DNA from: an uncultured Porphyromonadaceae bacterium
GTDB taxonomy: Bacteria > Bacteroidota > Bacteroidia > Bacteroidales > Muribaculaceae
Direction of reading: 5' to 3'
DNA: 64,000 bases
NCBI GenBank assembly: GCA_947175495.1
Contig: CAMWNB010000004.1
Coordinates: 21,551-85,550 of the forward strand
Position 1 is the stretch's first letter, and each line of letters opens with the position of its first letter. A program made the translations under genes and the position numbers. The notes below the pieces were generated by a model. It ran no database searches. It was given only the letters and a program-made list of their open reading frames with translations, and was not told the origin of the DNA. Shown here one piece after another: positions 24,782 through 33,720 of this stretch.

Positions 24782-25546
24782 TTATGATGTCTGTGAATTT
24801 CGCGGCGAGCCTTTGCGATGGGTCAGCGCGCGCCACACAAATCCGATGTGGCGCCACACTGTCGGCAGTGTGCCGTAATAGTAGCACATGATGCGGAAGC
24901 GCTCCACAAGGCTGCGGCGGCGGTTGGCCGTAGTGGCGCCTTCGGCCAGGTAGTCGGCGGTCACAAATGGCACGGACACGTTGCGCCGGGAGTGCTGCAG
25001 ACAGCACAGGCACCATTCGTAGTCGGCCGAAAAGCGCCAGCGGGTGTTATAGCCGCTTGTAATTCTGCGCAAGGCTACGAATGCCTGGTGGCACACCACC
25101 ATGCCCTCGGCAAAGCTCGCCAGGGTGAGCGTCTCGGGCGCCTGCAGATGGCGCGGACCGATGCGCCGCCGCCCGGCGTCGACGACGTCGGTCTGGCCGT
25201 AGACGATGCCGGGATAGTCATTGTCCATGATGGCGTCGGCATAGAGCTGCAAGGTGTCGGGAGCGTGCAGGGCGTCGCCTGCGTTAAGGAACAGCACATA
25301 GTCTCCCTTGGCCATTGCGAGGCCCTTGTTCATGGCATCGTAGATGCCTTTGTCCGGCTCGCTGTGCACGCGCCGCAGCTCCGACGGCCGGCTGTCGAGC
25401 CACCCGAGGGTGCCGTCGGTGCTGGCGCCGTCGACCACGATGTGCTCGTACAGTCGGCAAGTCTGCGCATCCACGCTTTCCACCGTGGGCGCGATCGTGT
25501 CCGCAGCGTTGCGGCACACTGTGATTATAGAAAAAAGCGGATTCAT
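24782..25546 (-). CDS. Family 2 glycosyltransferase
   Basis: A 254-residue GT-A enzyme. The N-terminus PLFSIITVCRNAADTIAPTV, the DGASTDGT loop, PDKGIYDAMNKGLAMAKGDY and FLNAGDALH (in place of DxD) are typical of GT2 proteins that decorate lipopolysaccharide or other glycans. SADYEWCLCCL lies in the acceptor region. It is coupled to the large upstream AlbA_2 gene by an ATGA overlap (25543-25546), but the two proteins have no evident functional link. It is far from the glycan cluster at the left end. Confidence 0.85.
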   Translation of the reverse strand: MNPLFSIITVCRNAADTIAPTVESVDAQTCRLYEHIVVDGASTDGTLGWLDSRPSELRRVHSEPDKGIYDAMNKGLAMAKGDYVLFLNAGDALHAPDTLQLYADAIMDNDYPGIVYGQTDVVDAGRRRIGPRHLQAPETLTLASFAEGMVVCHQAFVALRRITSGYNTRWRFSADYEWCLCCLQHSRRNVSVPFVTADYLAEGATTANRRRSLVERFRIMCYYYGTLPTVWRHIGFVWRALTHRKGSPRNSQTS

Positions 25547-28500
25547 TGCTTTACGGGTTTACAGCTTGCCATCAGTCGCTCAATCTCGACCGCGGCCTGC
25601 GGCTGTCCTGCGCGCAGGCGCAGCGTGTAGCCCACCTGGCGCGAGCTGAGATTGTCGCTCAAATAATTCTCAAGATGCGGAAGCGCCGAAGTCGCCACCT
25701 GCTCCCAGCCGCAGCATGTGGCCACGGGCATCGACAGCACACGCGGCGGCTGGCCCGTCAGCCGGCTCTCGGCTATCCGGTCGAGCGGAGTGCAGCGGGC
25801 GCTGAGGCCGCCGGCGTTGTCGGCGAGCACACACAGCAGCGCGTCGCCGCTGCGGGCTATGGTGGCAAACTGCAGCGGAGCGCCGTCGTAGTAGCGGCAA
25901 GGGGTGTTCTCGGGCTTCTCAAGCAGTTCGCGCAAAGGCACCTTTGCCACCGCCTCGCCTTCAAAGGCCATCACAAGGTAGCCTCCTGCGGCATCCTCCG
26001 GGCTCACCATCAGCGCGAGGGCGCACGAGGGATCGGTGTCGAGATATATGTCCGAGCGGCTGTACTGCAGCTCGCCCTTGTCGTTGAAATAGATGTAGAA
26101 GGCCGGCGCGTAGTAGCGGTCCTCGTACTCGTGCAGCACGTTGTGGCGCCATGCCGAAGTGCTTATCGTCCGGACATGCGTCTCCTGCCGGCTTGCAGGC
26201 GTGGCGGGCGTTTCGGCGGGAGCAGCGGCGGGCTGTTCCGGCTCAGCCGCCTCGTTCTGCGGAATCTCCACGCCCGCTATGCGCATCATCTCGTCGTAGC
26301 GCCGCTCGCGGTCGGCAATGAAGATGCGGCGGTCGGCATCGAGCATCGGCACCGTCGACGAGCTCTGGCGCACGAAGATATTGCCTCCGAGCATCACGGG
26401 GCGGCGGCTCGGGTCGACCTTCACCACTATCACCCCGCGCTCCGACTCTTCGTCGGGCGCGATGTGCACGTAATTGCCGACTGTCTGCCCCAGGTCGTAG
26501 CTGTTGCGCACAAGGTTGTCGAGATAGACACAGAGGTTGTCGGCCGTGCGCACGTTCTTGGGCAGATAGGCGAAGTCGTCGGCCAGGCCTTTCTCATAGT
26601 GCTGGTCGTTGACACCGAGGAACAGGGTGCCGCCGGTGCTGTTAAGGAAGCCGGCTATTATCTGCAGTATCTCCTGGTGCTGCCGCTCCTTGTCGGCCAC
26701 GCCGCGGGTCTCGCCTTTCTTGAGTGCCGGGAACACGAGCGAACTCTTGAACTCGACGTACTGCGACTCGGAGCCGTAATGCTTCAGATGGTGTGTCTCG
26801 CTGTTGACGCCCAGCAGATCGGCGATGCGCTTCTTGATGAAGCGCAGACTGTCGGTGTCGTCGACAGTGCCTGCTGCGGCCAGCAGATTGTAGCTGCTCA
26901 CGAGGCGCGCCAGCGTGCCCTCGAGCTCGTTGCGAGGCGTGCCCACATACGGGGCGAGGCGCGGAAGGCTGTCGGGATCGCCGAGCTGCGACACTATGCG
27001 CAGACGAGTGAACATTCGCTCCGTGAGCGCCCACTTGCGGGCCGATTCCTCGAGTGCGTCGAGGCTGTCGGCATCGATGCGTGTGTTGTCGGCGTAGAAC
27101 TGGTGTTGCCCCAGCAGAGCAATATGGGTCTGCAGCATCTCGGCCATGGGCTCGTTGCCAAGCACAAGCGCGAGCACCCTGGCGAGGCTGAGATAGTCGA
27201 CGGCTGCGAGCAGTCTGGGCGTCGACAGCGCTTTGAAGCGCAACATCTCTATTATTTCCTGCAATTCTTCAGCTCCGAGGATTTCGTCGTCGTCGCGCAT
27301 GATGTCGTCATCGGCTCCGGTGCCTTCGGCCTCCTCGCCGAGCGCGCGCATCAGATAGGCCAGCGAGTCGTCCTTGTCGACGCTCTCGCCGTCGCGGGCA
27401 TAGTCCACCACCTCGGCCACGATATTGCCTGTCACGGGGATGTCGGTCATGCGCACACGCACATAAGTGCGCGGCTCAAGATGTTCGAAGCCCTCGCTGC
27501 GTTCCACGAAGAAGCCGAAGCCATGCTCGCCGATGGCGCTGTAGCGCGGACCGTCGGCCATGGTTATCACTGCCAGAATCTCGTCGGTGCGGTTGGCCAG
27601 CTCGCCGCGCACAAGCTCGTCGGCTGCTTCTTTCAGCGAAAACTCGTAGCTGCCGTCTTCTTTGCAGCGCTTCACCTCCGCCCAGAACTGCATCGGGCGT
27701 CCGTTGTCGCCGATGTAGCAGCGGGTGGCAAAATCCTTCACTTTGAAGTCCACGATTTCCGAACGGTAGAGATAGCCCGTGCCGTGCTCGTAGCTGGGAT
27801 CGACAATCTCGCATAGCAGACGCGGGTTGGAACCGATGCGGTCGGCCTCCGGACGGACCACGCGTATGAGCACTTCGTCGCCCACGTCGGCGTGCGCCAG
27901 GCGTTCGCTTGCCTCGGGAGCCACATGCTCCTCGAGCAGCCCGAGCTCAATCTGCCTCCACAGCTCCTGGTGGGCCTGGAATTTGCGCAGCTTTGTGGCG
28001 TTGGGAGGTGTCACATCCTCCAGATACACCTGCGGCGAGAGCCATTCCATCATGCCGTTCGGCAGGACGGCCCGAGGACCGGCTTCGTCGCTGCGCCGCA
28101 AGGAGATGCCATCCCGGGAGATTTCCACGCACACATGCCCCGAGCGCAGCACGCGCGGTGTCTCCACCGCGAGCTGCGAATCATGCAGCGGCGTCGACAG
28201 CGCCGTCACCATCATCGTGTAGTTCTTTATGCTGTCGTAGCTGTACTCCAGATGTTTGCTGCCGCCGTTCAGCAGCGTGTAGAACGCCTTGTCGAGCAAG
28301 GCCTCCCCGGCGCGCGGACGCGCCAGCGATGCGTAGCGATAGAGCCTTGAGCGGTTCACGCCATAGCCGGGAAAGCGCTCGCTGTCGGCAATGTGCAGCT
28401 GCAGCGCGATAGCCGTCAGCACGTTCTCCAGATTGTCGAAATCGGCTGCGCTCTCGGGCTGCGGGAGTTCATCGATGCGGTGGCGGGCATTGCCCACATA

Positions 28501-29565
28501 TATCTCGAACTGCTCCACGAAAGCGCTGCGGAAAGGCTCCACGGTCCAGGTGTCGAGCCGCCACTGCATCACAGCGTCGTAGATGCTGCCCAAAGCCTTC
28601 TTGATAAGCTCGGGCTTCAGGCGGAATATGGCCATCATAGTGGCGAACTGCAGCTTGGGATGATAGAGATAGCCGCTCTTGCGCAGCTTTTCCATAAGGC
28701 CCATCACATAGCTTTCGTAGCTGTCGGTGCTGAGCATGGTGATGGCGCGCAGATACGGCTCCACGCTCTCGGCGGCGGCCGTCAGTATGGCCTGCATGCC
28801 CGAGCGCGTGGCTCCGGTGGTGTTGCGCATGAATTCACTGTCCTCCAGCAGCATGAGCGCGACATCGCGCAATGCACCGAACATGGCCTGCAACGCTCTG
28901 CCGTTGCGTGGCACACGCGCCGCGGCAAAAAGGTCGGCCATGTTGCCCGTCAGCGCCTGAAGCGCCGTCAGCACCCAGCCGGCGCGCTTCTCGCGATGCT
29001 CGGCCCGCGCCGTCGACAGTTCCGGCAATCCGGCGAAAAAGCGCCGCAGAAACCGCTCCATCGCCGGCGAAAGGCTCGTGGCGCCAAGTATGTCGTCGAG
29101 CGGCAGAAACTGCAGCGAATCCTCGTCGTAGTCGCGCACTATCATGAAACCGCGCTCGGTGAGGCGCTCGAAGCGGCAACGCACCTTCTGGCCAAGCACC
29201 AGCCGCGCCTCCCTGTCGTAAAGACGAAACAGGATGCCGTTCGCATCGGTAAGTTCATAAGGTCCGTCGACACTCTGAGGCAACCTCGACACCCGGAAAT
29301 CATATGATTCGTGCCGCCAGTCGCGTTCGCCATATAATTTGAAAACATGCACCGCCGGCACATGGCTGAGCACGGGAACGCCGTCGCGCAACATCTTCAC
29401 TCTGCAAAACACCGTCGACGGCAACGCCTTGCCACGCTGATACAGAAATTTAGGCAACCGCACTTCCGTGCTGCCGTCCACTAATATCCTGAAAAAATCC
29501 TCATTAACATCCACGGCCTTGTTCACCGGGAAATCATAACACTGGTCTACTGCGTAGTTACTCAT
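25543..29565 (-). CDS. 1340-residue protein with AlbA_2 (Schlafen-type) domain and OB/S1-like regions
   Basis: A very large cytoplasmic protein without signal peptide. The only domain I recognise with confidence is AlbA_2 at about residues 930-1070: SESQYVEFKSSLVFP, then EILQIIAGFLNSTGGTLFLG and a basic return to IFVRQSSSTVPM. AlbA_2 proteins bind nucleic acid or nucleotide and occur in transcriptional regulators and Schlafen-type RNases. Residues about 50-160 and 555-720 look like OB/S1-type beta modules (GDEVLIRVV; RTYVRVRMTDIPVTGNIVAE). Residues 170-440 and 790-920 look helical, and about 1110-1160 is a Pro/Ala/Glu-rich linker. The overall function is unknown. It is divergent from the DUF2027-Smr gene with its own promoter, and the downstream GT2 overlaps it. 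Confidence 0.7.
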   Translation of the reverse strand: MSNYAVDQCYDFPVNKAVDVNEDFFRILVDGSTEVRLPKFLYQRGKALPSTVFCRVKMLRDGVPVLSHVPAVHVFKLYGERDWRHESYDFRVSRLPQSVDGPYELTDANGILFRLYDREARLVLGQKVRCRFERLTERGFMIVRDYDEDSLQFLPLDDILGATSLSPAMERFLRRFFAGLPELSTARAEHREKRAGWVLTALQALTGNMADLFAAARVPRNGRALQAMFGALRDVALMLLEDSEFMRNTTGATRSGMQAILTAAAESVEPYLRAITMLSTDSYESYVMGLMEKLRKSGYLYHPKLQFATMMAIFRLKPELIKKALGSIYDAVMQWRLDTWTVEPFRSAFVEQFEIYVGNARHRIDELPQPESAADFDNLENVLTAIALQLHIADSERFPGYGVNRSRLYRYASLARPRAGEALLDKAFYTLLNGGSKHLEYSYDSIKNYTMMVTALSTPLHDSQLAVETPRVLRSGHVCVEISRDGISLRRSDEAGPRAVLPNGMMEWLSPQVYLEDVTPPNATKLRKFQAHQELWRQIELGLLEEHVAPEASERLAHADVGDEVLIRVVRPEADRIGSNPRLLCEIVDPSYEHGTGYLYRSEIVDFKVKDFATRCYIGDNGRPMQFWAEVKRCKEDGSYEFSLKEAADELVRGELANRTDEILAVITMADGPRYSAIGEHGFGFFVERSEGFEHLEPRTYVRVRMTDIPVTGNIVAEVVDYARDGESVDKDDSLAYLMRALGEEAEGTGADDDIMRDDDEILGAEELQEIIEMLRFKALSTPRLLAAVDYLSLARVLALVLGNEPMAEMLQTHIALLGQHQFYADNTRIDADSLDALEESARKWALTERMFTRLRIVSQLGDPDSLPRLAPYVGTPRNELEGTLARLVSSYNLLAAAGTVDDTDSLRFIKKRIADLLGVNSETHHLKHYGSESQYVEFKSSLVFPALKKGETRGVADKERQHQEILQIIAGFLNSTGGTLFLGVNDQHYEKGLADDFAYLPKNVRTADNLCVYLDNLVRNSYDLGQTVGNYVHIAPDEESERGVIVVKVDPSRRPVMLGGNIFVRQSSSTVPMLDADRRIFIADRERRYDEMMRIAGVEIPQNEAAEPEQPAAAPAETPATPASRQETHVRTISTSAWRHNVLHEYEDRYYAPAFYIYFNDKGELQYSRSDIYLDTDPSCALALMVSPEDAAGGYLVMAFEGEAVAKVPLRELLEKPENTPCRYYDGAPLQFATIARSGDALLCVLADNAGGLSARCTPLDRIAESRLTGQPPRVLSMPVATCCGWEQVATSALPHLENYLSDNLSSRQVGYTLRLRAGQPQAAVEIERLMASCKPVKQ

Positions 29566-29600
29566 ATTTACAATAATACTAATAAAATTTAACGTCTTTA

Positions 29601-29608
29601 CAAATTTA
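29601..29608 (-). promoter_or_regulatory. -7 box for the AlbA_2 gene (TAAATTTG)
   Basis: On the minus strand, TAAATTTG fits TAnnTTTG and lies 35 bp before the ATG at 29565. It sits only 22 bp from an opposing box at 29631-29638, so the two divergent promoters overlap. Confidence 0.55.
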
Positions 29609-29630
29609 CTGACTTTTCTTGGAAAATACG

Positions 29631-29638
29631 TATTTTTG
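29631..29638 (+). promoter_or_regulatory. -7 box for the DUF2027-Smr gene (TATTTTTG)
   Basis: TATTTTTG fits TAnnTTTG and lies 27 bp before the ATG at 29666. No clear TTG is found at the -33 position. Confidence 0.5.
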
Positions 29639-29665
29639 CGTCAGAAATAAAACTACACACTCATC

Positions 29666-30760
29666 ATGACACCCAAGACAGGCGACACAGTCCGCTACCT
29701 CAACAGCGTGGGCGGCGGCAGAATAGTGAAAATATCAGGCAACATGGCCTATGTCGACGAAGACGGCTTCGAGACGCCAGTGCTGTTGCGCGAATGCGTG
29801 GTAGTGGCTGCGGCCGGAACGCCTGAACCGGCCAAAGGCATTTTCAAAGAACCCGCACGCCCGGCTGCCACGACACCGGCGCCCGCGGCCGCGCCGACGG
29901 TCAAGGCCGAGCAGCCGGCGCCCATAGAGGAGACCGAGGGCGGCGACACGCTGAACATCGTGCTCGGATTCGAACCCACCGACATCAAGAATCTAAGCCA
30001 GAGCACCTTCGACTCGTTCCTCGTCAACGATTCCAACTACTGGATTGATTTCGCCGTGCTCACCCGCGCCGACTCGGACACGCAGTGGACGCTGCGCCAT
30101 CGCGGCACCGCCGAGCCCAACATGCAGGTGTTCGCCGGCGAATTCTCGCGCTCCGACCTGCCGGCGATGGACCGCCTTGCCGTGCAGCTGTGCGCCTACA
30201 AGACCGACCGCCCATTCGACCTCAAGCAGCCTGCGCTCGTGGAGTTCAACCTCGACACCACCCGCTTCGCACGGCTTCACTGCTTCACCCGCAACGAATA
30301 TTTCGACACGCCGGTCATAGCACTCGACATCGTGCGCGGCGACCGACCGTCGCGTCCGCTGCGCATCGACCCCGCGCAGCTCGAGCGCGCCATGGCCGAG
30401 AAGCGCCGCACCGACTCCACCCCCCGCCGCAAGCCTGCTCCCAAGCCCGCAGGCAAGAACGGGCCCATCGAAGTCGACCTCCACGCCAACGCCATCTTCG
30501 ACGACATGCGCGGCCTCAGCAACGCCGACATCCTCAACGCTCAGGTGGACCGCTTCCGCGAAGTCATGGACGCCCACCTGCGCCATGCCGGCACACGCAT
30601 CGTCTTCATCCACGGCAAAGGCAACGGCGTGCTCCGCGAGGCTCTCATGAAAGAACTCAACCACCGCTACAAGGGCCACGACGTGCAGGATGCATCCTTC
30701 CGCGAGTACGGCTTCGGCGCCACACAGGTGACCATACGCCCCAACGCCGCCCGCCGATGA
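29666..30760 (+). CDS. DUF2027 and Smr domain protein
   Basis: A 364-residue protein. The N-terminus has a short KOW/SH3-like segment (GDTVRYLNSVGGGRIVKI), a Pro/Ala-rich linker at about 50-90, then a DUF2027 beta domain (about 95-235). The C-terminus is an Smr domain with VDLHAN (about 270) and IVFIHGKGNGVLREAL (about 313-328). The second matches the HGxGxG motif of MutS2-type Smr nucleases. A role in cutting branched nucleic acid or collided-ribosome mRNA is possible by family; the DUF2027 part is uncharacterised. The stop overlaps the next start (ATGA). Confidence 0.82.
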   Translation: MTPKTGDTVRYLNSVGGGRIVKISGNMAYVDEDGFETPVLLRECVVVAAAGTPEPAKGIFKEPARPAATTPAPAAAPTVKAEQPAPIEETEGGDTLNIVLGFEPTDIKNLSQSTFDSFLVNDSNYWIDFAVLTRADSDTQWTLRHRGTAEPNMQVFAGEFSRSDLPAMDRLAVQLCAYKTDRPFDLKQPALVEFNLDTTRFARLHCFTRNEYFDTPVIALDIVRGDRPSRPLRIDPAQLERAMAEKRRTDSTPRRKPAPKPAGKNGPIEVDLHANAIFDDMRGLSNADILNAQVDRFREVMDAHLRHAGTRIVFIHGKGNGVLREALMKELNHRYKGHDVQDASFREYGFGATQVTIRPNAARR

Positions 30761-31563
30761 TTATTGTGTTCTCCGGCTGCGGCAACACCGCCGCCACCGC
30801 CTCGCGCCTGGCTGCCATCACCGGCGACGAGACCGTGCGCCTCTCTCCGGCCGTGCTGCGCGCCGAAGCGCCCGTGCTCAAAGCCACCGGCACGCGCATC
30901 GTGTGGGCTTTCCCCACCTACTCGTGGGGAGTTCCGCCCGTGGTGCGCCGCTTCATGCGCCGCGTGCGCCTCGACGGCGCCGACAGGCTGACGCACCTGA
31001 TGCTCACCACCTGCGGCGACGACATCGGCGACTGCGCCGCCATGTGGCGCGCCGACGTGAGCGCACGCGGCTGGGAGCCGGGGCGCGCGTTCAGCGTGCA
31101 GATGCCCAACACCTATGTGACCATGCCGGGCTTCGATGTCGACACGCCCGCCGTGGCCGAGGCCAAAGTGGCCGCCATGCCTGCGAGAGTGTCAGAGATA
31201 GCCGCCGAGCTCGACAGGCCGGGTCCCGACCTCATCGTGCGCGGCTCGTGGCCATGGGTCAAGACCCGCATCATCTATCCATGGTTCGTGCGCATGGGCA
31301 TGTCGCCACGCCCGTTCCACGCCACCGAAAGATGCACGGGCTGCGGAGCCTGCGCACGCCGTTGCCCCATGGCCAACATCGCCCTCGACGCCGACCGCCG
31401 CCCCCGCTGGAGCACTGAATGTGCCTTCTGCCTCGGTTGCTACCACGCCTGCCCCACCGGCTCCGTGGCCTACGGCCGCGCCACCCGCGGCAAAGGACAA
31501 TGGCCGGGAATCCGGACCCGGCATCCCAATCAACACCCGACGACAGAGCCTAAGGAATGTTAA
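30757..31563 (+). CDS. EFR1-type flavodoxin-ferredoxin fusion
   Basis: A 268-residue protein starting at the ATG that overlaps the previous stop (ATGA). Residues 1-150 are flavodoxin-like (IIVFSGCGNTAATASRLA; FPTYSWGVPPVV). Two 4Fe-4S motifs follow: CTGCGACARRCP (about 193-204) and CAFCLGCYHACP (about 221-232). EFR1 proteins are thought to move electrons between flavin and clusters, but partners are not known. Why it is coupled to an Smr protein is not clear from sequence. Confidence 0.83.
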   Translation: MIIVFSGCGNTAATASRLAAITGDETVRLSPAVLRAEAPVLKATGTRIVWAFPTYSWGVPPVVRRFMRRVRLDGADRLTHLMLTTCGDDIGDCAAMWRADVSARGWEPGRAFSVQMPNTYVTMPGFDVDTPAVAEAKVAAMPARVSEIAAELDRPGPDLIVRGSWPWVKTRIIYPWFVRMGMSPRPFHATERCTGCGACARRCPMANIALDADRRPRWSTECAFCLGCYHACPTGSVAYGRATRGKGQWPGIRTRHPNQHPTTEPKEC

Positions 31564-31625
31564 GCCGGTGAACCGGAGGTGCTGTCGGAGCGTTTCAGTG
31601 TCGCATAACAAAAATTCAAAACACT

Positions 31626-31925
31626 ATGAACTGCAACTGCAACAAACCCAAACGCTCCTACCACTTCAACGTGACCGAAGTAGTCGACGGCAAAATACAG
31701 GACGTGATGAGCTTCAATTTCGGCGGCCACCACGACCTCGCCGCCCTCGTAGAACTCGCCAAACAGGACAACAATCTCAGCGACAAGCATGCGAAAGAAC
31801 TCGTGCTCGGCATACGCTTCCTGCACCATGTGCTCAAGAAATATCCCGACAATCCTCTTTTCGCCAACTTCGCTCCCGCCCTCGACGCCTTCAAGCACGC
31901 GCTCAAGGACAGCCACAAGAAATAA
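31626..31925 (+). CDS. DUF3861 family protein
   Basis: A 99-residue protein. SYHFNVTEVVDGKIQ, MSFNFGGHHDLAALVELA, AKELVLGIRFLHHVLKKYPDNPLF and the lysine-rich end fit DUF3861, a small family of unknown function. The N-terminal NCNCNK has two cysteines that could bind metal, but nothing else supports that. It lies 62 bp after the EFR1 gene and is followed by a clear terminator, so it probably ends this transcript. Confidence 0.75.
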   Translation: MNCNCNKPKRSYHFNVTEVVDGKIQDVMSFNFGGHHDLAALVELAKQDNNLSDKHAKELVLGIRFLHHVLKKYPDNPLFANFAPALDAFKHALKDSHKK

Positions 31926-31943
31926 AAGACCTGGAAAACCCCA

Positions 31944-31986
31944 CAAAGCAGCGGATCCGCCTCACGGAATCCGCTGCTTTGTTTTG
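31944..31986 (+). terminator. Intrinsic terminator after the DUF3861 gene
   Basis: AAAGCAGCGGAT (31945-31956) pairs perfectly with ATCCGCTGCTTT (31969-31980), followed by GTTTTG. The hairpin begins 19 bp after the stop codon. Confidence 0.8.
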
Positions 31987-32057
31987 GGCTTTCACCAAAT
32001 ATTATCTAAAGAACATGAAAAAACACACTCGTTTTCAAGCGATACGCAATTATTTAT

Positions 32058-32065
32058 TACCTTTG
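32058..32065 (+). promoter_or_regulatory. nhaC -7 box (TACCTTTG)
   Basis: TACCTTTG fits TAnnTTTG, with a TTTTC 21-25 bp upstream as a poor -33. Initiation near 32071 supports translation from the TTG at 32092, about 20 nt downstream. Confidence 0.6.
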
Positions 32066-32091
32066 CATCCTGAATAAAAAAAGGTACTACG

Positions 32092-33549
32092 TTGAATAGC
32101 ATATTGTTTCCAAGCTCCGGCCGGCTGCAGCGCCCGTCGCTCGCCGTTTCAGCCCTCCCCATAGTATTCCTGCTGCTGATGCTCATTGGCATCATCGTGT
32201 GCGGCAGCGCCGATCTCATCAACACCTACAGCCCTGCCATCCTGCTGTCGGCCACGGCTCTGTGTCTGATTCTCGGACGCATAAGCCGCAGTTACTCTCC
32301 GCGCTCGCTCGCGACAGGCATCCGACGCAGCGCCACGCAGATTCTCCCCGCGGTGCCCATGCTGCTTTTCATCAGCATGGTGGCCACCACATGGATGCTC
32401 AGCGGGGTAGTGCCGACGCTCATCCGCTACGGCCTGCTCATCATCAATCCCACCTATTTTCTGGCCATAGCATGCGCCGTGTGCGCAGCCGTGTCGGTGC
32501 TCACCGGCAGCTCATGGAGCACCATCGCCACCATCGGCGTGGCCTTTATGGGCATCGGCACCGTGCTCGGCTACTCCGAGGCGTGGATTGCGGGAGCCAT
32601 CATCTCCGGCGCCTATTTCGGCGACAAGATGTCGCCGCTCAGCGACACCACCGTAGTGGCATCGTCGGCCTGCGGCGTCGACCTTTTCAAGCACATCCGC
32701 TACATGATGCTCACCTCGGCTCCGGCCATGGCTGTGGCTCTCATGGTATATGCAGTCGTGGGACTTTTCATCGGCAACGGCGCACAGGCTTCCGCCGAGG
32801 ATATGATACACAGCCTGCAGACCACATTCAACATCACCCCCTGGACACTTGTCATCCCGGCCATCACCGTGACGCTGCTTCTGCTTCGCGTGCCCACGCT
32901 TTGGGTGCTCGCTGCAAGCGCCACAGCCGGTGCCGCCGGCATATTCATCTTCCAGCCCGATCTGTTGCCCGAGCTTGAGCAAGGCATCTCCGCCCTCCCC
33001 CGCATCCTCTGGAGCGAGACTACTCTGCACACCGGCTCCGAGCTGCTCGACTCGCTGGCCGCCACATCGGGCATCACCGGCATGCTGCCCACCATCGCCC
33101 TCGTTCTCAGCGCCATGACCTTCGGCGCCGCCATGCTCGGCACCGGCATGATAGCCACCATCACCCGCGCCATCACCCGACGCCTCACCCGACGCAGCTC
33201 CATCGTGGGCACCACCGTGGCCAGCGGCCTTTTCCTCAATTCCTGCACCGCCGACCAATATCTGTCGCTCATCATCGGCGGCAACATGTATCGCAACGTC
33301 TACCGCCGCGCAGGTTTCGAGCCACGCCTGCTCAGCCGCACCATGGAGGACAGCGTCAGCGTCACCTCTGTGCTCATCCCGTGGAATTCCTGCGGTGTCA
33401 CTCAGAGCGCCGTGCTCGGCGTCGCCACCATTGCTTACCTCCCCTGCTGCATCTTCAACCTCATGTCGCCTGTCATGTCGATTGTCCTCGCCATGACAGG
33501 ATTCAAAATCCGCTCTACACGGCGTGTGCACGTGCCGGCAACCGCCTGA
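32092..33549 (+). CDS. nhaC: NhaC-family Na+/H+ antiporter
   Basis: A 485-residue membrane protein with about 11-12 hydrophobic segments. TGSSWSTIATIGVAFMGIG and SGAYFGDKMSPLSDTTVV are hallmark NhaC segments, and FLNSCTADQYLSLIIGGNMY lies in the C-terminal half. It should exchange sodium, or carboxylates in some relatives, for protons at the inner membrane. I use the TTG at 32092 because the first ATG would remove the start of the first helix and because a promoter lies just upstream. The stop is immediately followed by the 73-bp repeat array. Confidence 0.85.
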   Translation: MNSILFPSSGRLQRPSLAVSALPIVFLLLMLIGIIVCGSADLINTYSPAILLSATALCLILGRISRSYSPRSLATGIRRSATQILPAVPMLLFISMVATTWMLSGVVPTLIRYGLLIINPTYFLAIACAVCAAVSVLTGSSWSTIATIGVAFMGIGTVLGYSEAWIAGAIISGAYFGDKMSPLSDTTVVASSACGVDLFKHIRYMMLTSAPAMAVALMVYAVVGLFIGNGAQASAEDMIHSLQTTFNITPWTLVIPAITVTLLLLRVPTLWVLAASATAGAAGIFIFQPDLLPELEQGISALPRILWSETTLHTGSELLDSLAATSGITGMLPTIALVLSAMTFGAAMLGTGMIATITRAITRRLTRRSSIVGTTVASGLFLNSCTADQYLSLIIGGNMYRNVYRRAGFEPRLLSRTMEDSVSVTSVLIPWNSCGVTQSAVLGVATIAYLPCCIFNLMSPVMSIVLAMTGFKIRSTRRVHVPATA

Positions 33550-33560
33550 CTGACGCTCGG

Positions 33561-33584
33561 AAAAAGCAAATCCATTTGCTTTTT
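33561..33584 (+). terminator. Hairpin of repeat copy 1 (nhaC terminator)
   Basis: The perfect stem AAAAAGCAAAT/ATTTGCTTTTT with a CC loop starts 11 bp after the nhaC stop. The A-tract and T-tract make it potentially active in both directions. The same hairpin recurs at 33634-33657 and 33707-33730. Confidence 0.75.
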
Positions 33585-33607
33585 CTCTCGACTTATTCGT
33601 AACTTTG
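33575..33607 (+). promoter_or_regulatory. Promoter of repeat copy 1 (TTTG-N21-TAACTTTG)
   Basis: TTTG at 33575-33578 and TAACTTTG at 33600-33607 match both promoter elements. A transcript from here would have a leader of about 145 nt crossing two more hairpins before the sulfatase-family gene. Confidence 0.65.
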
Positions 33608-33647
33608 GCTGCGCCTTAGTTACTGACGCTCGGAAAAAGCAAATCCA

Positions 33648-33680
33648 TTTGCTTTTTCTCTCGACTTATTCGTAACTTTG
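33648..33680 (+). promoter_or_regulatory. Promoter of repeat copy 2
   Basis: The same elements are shifted by 73 bp: TTTG at 33648-33651 and TAACTTTG at 33673-33680. A transcript would meet one further hairpin (33707-33730) before the coding region. Confidence 0.65.
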
Positions 33681-33720
33681 GCTGCGCCTTAGTTACTGGC
33701 GCTCGGAAAAAGCAAATCCA

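Noticed and set aside
25546..27816. 756-codon plus-strand frame opposite the AlbA_2 gene
   Set aside because: No promoter, and a composition typical of a shadow; the opposite strand contains the AlbA_2 motifs.
30085..31563. 492-residue version of the EFR1 protein
   Set aside because: The upstream part is an Arg/His-rich shadow inside the DUF2027-Smr gene; the flavodoxin fold starts at 30757 with an ATGA overlap.
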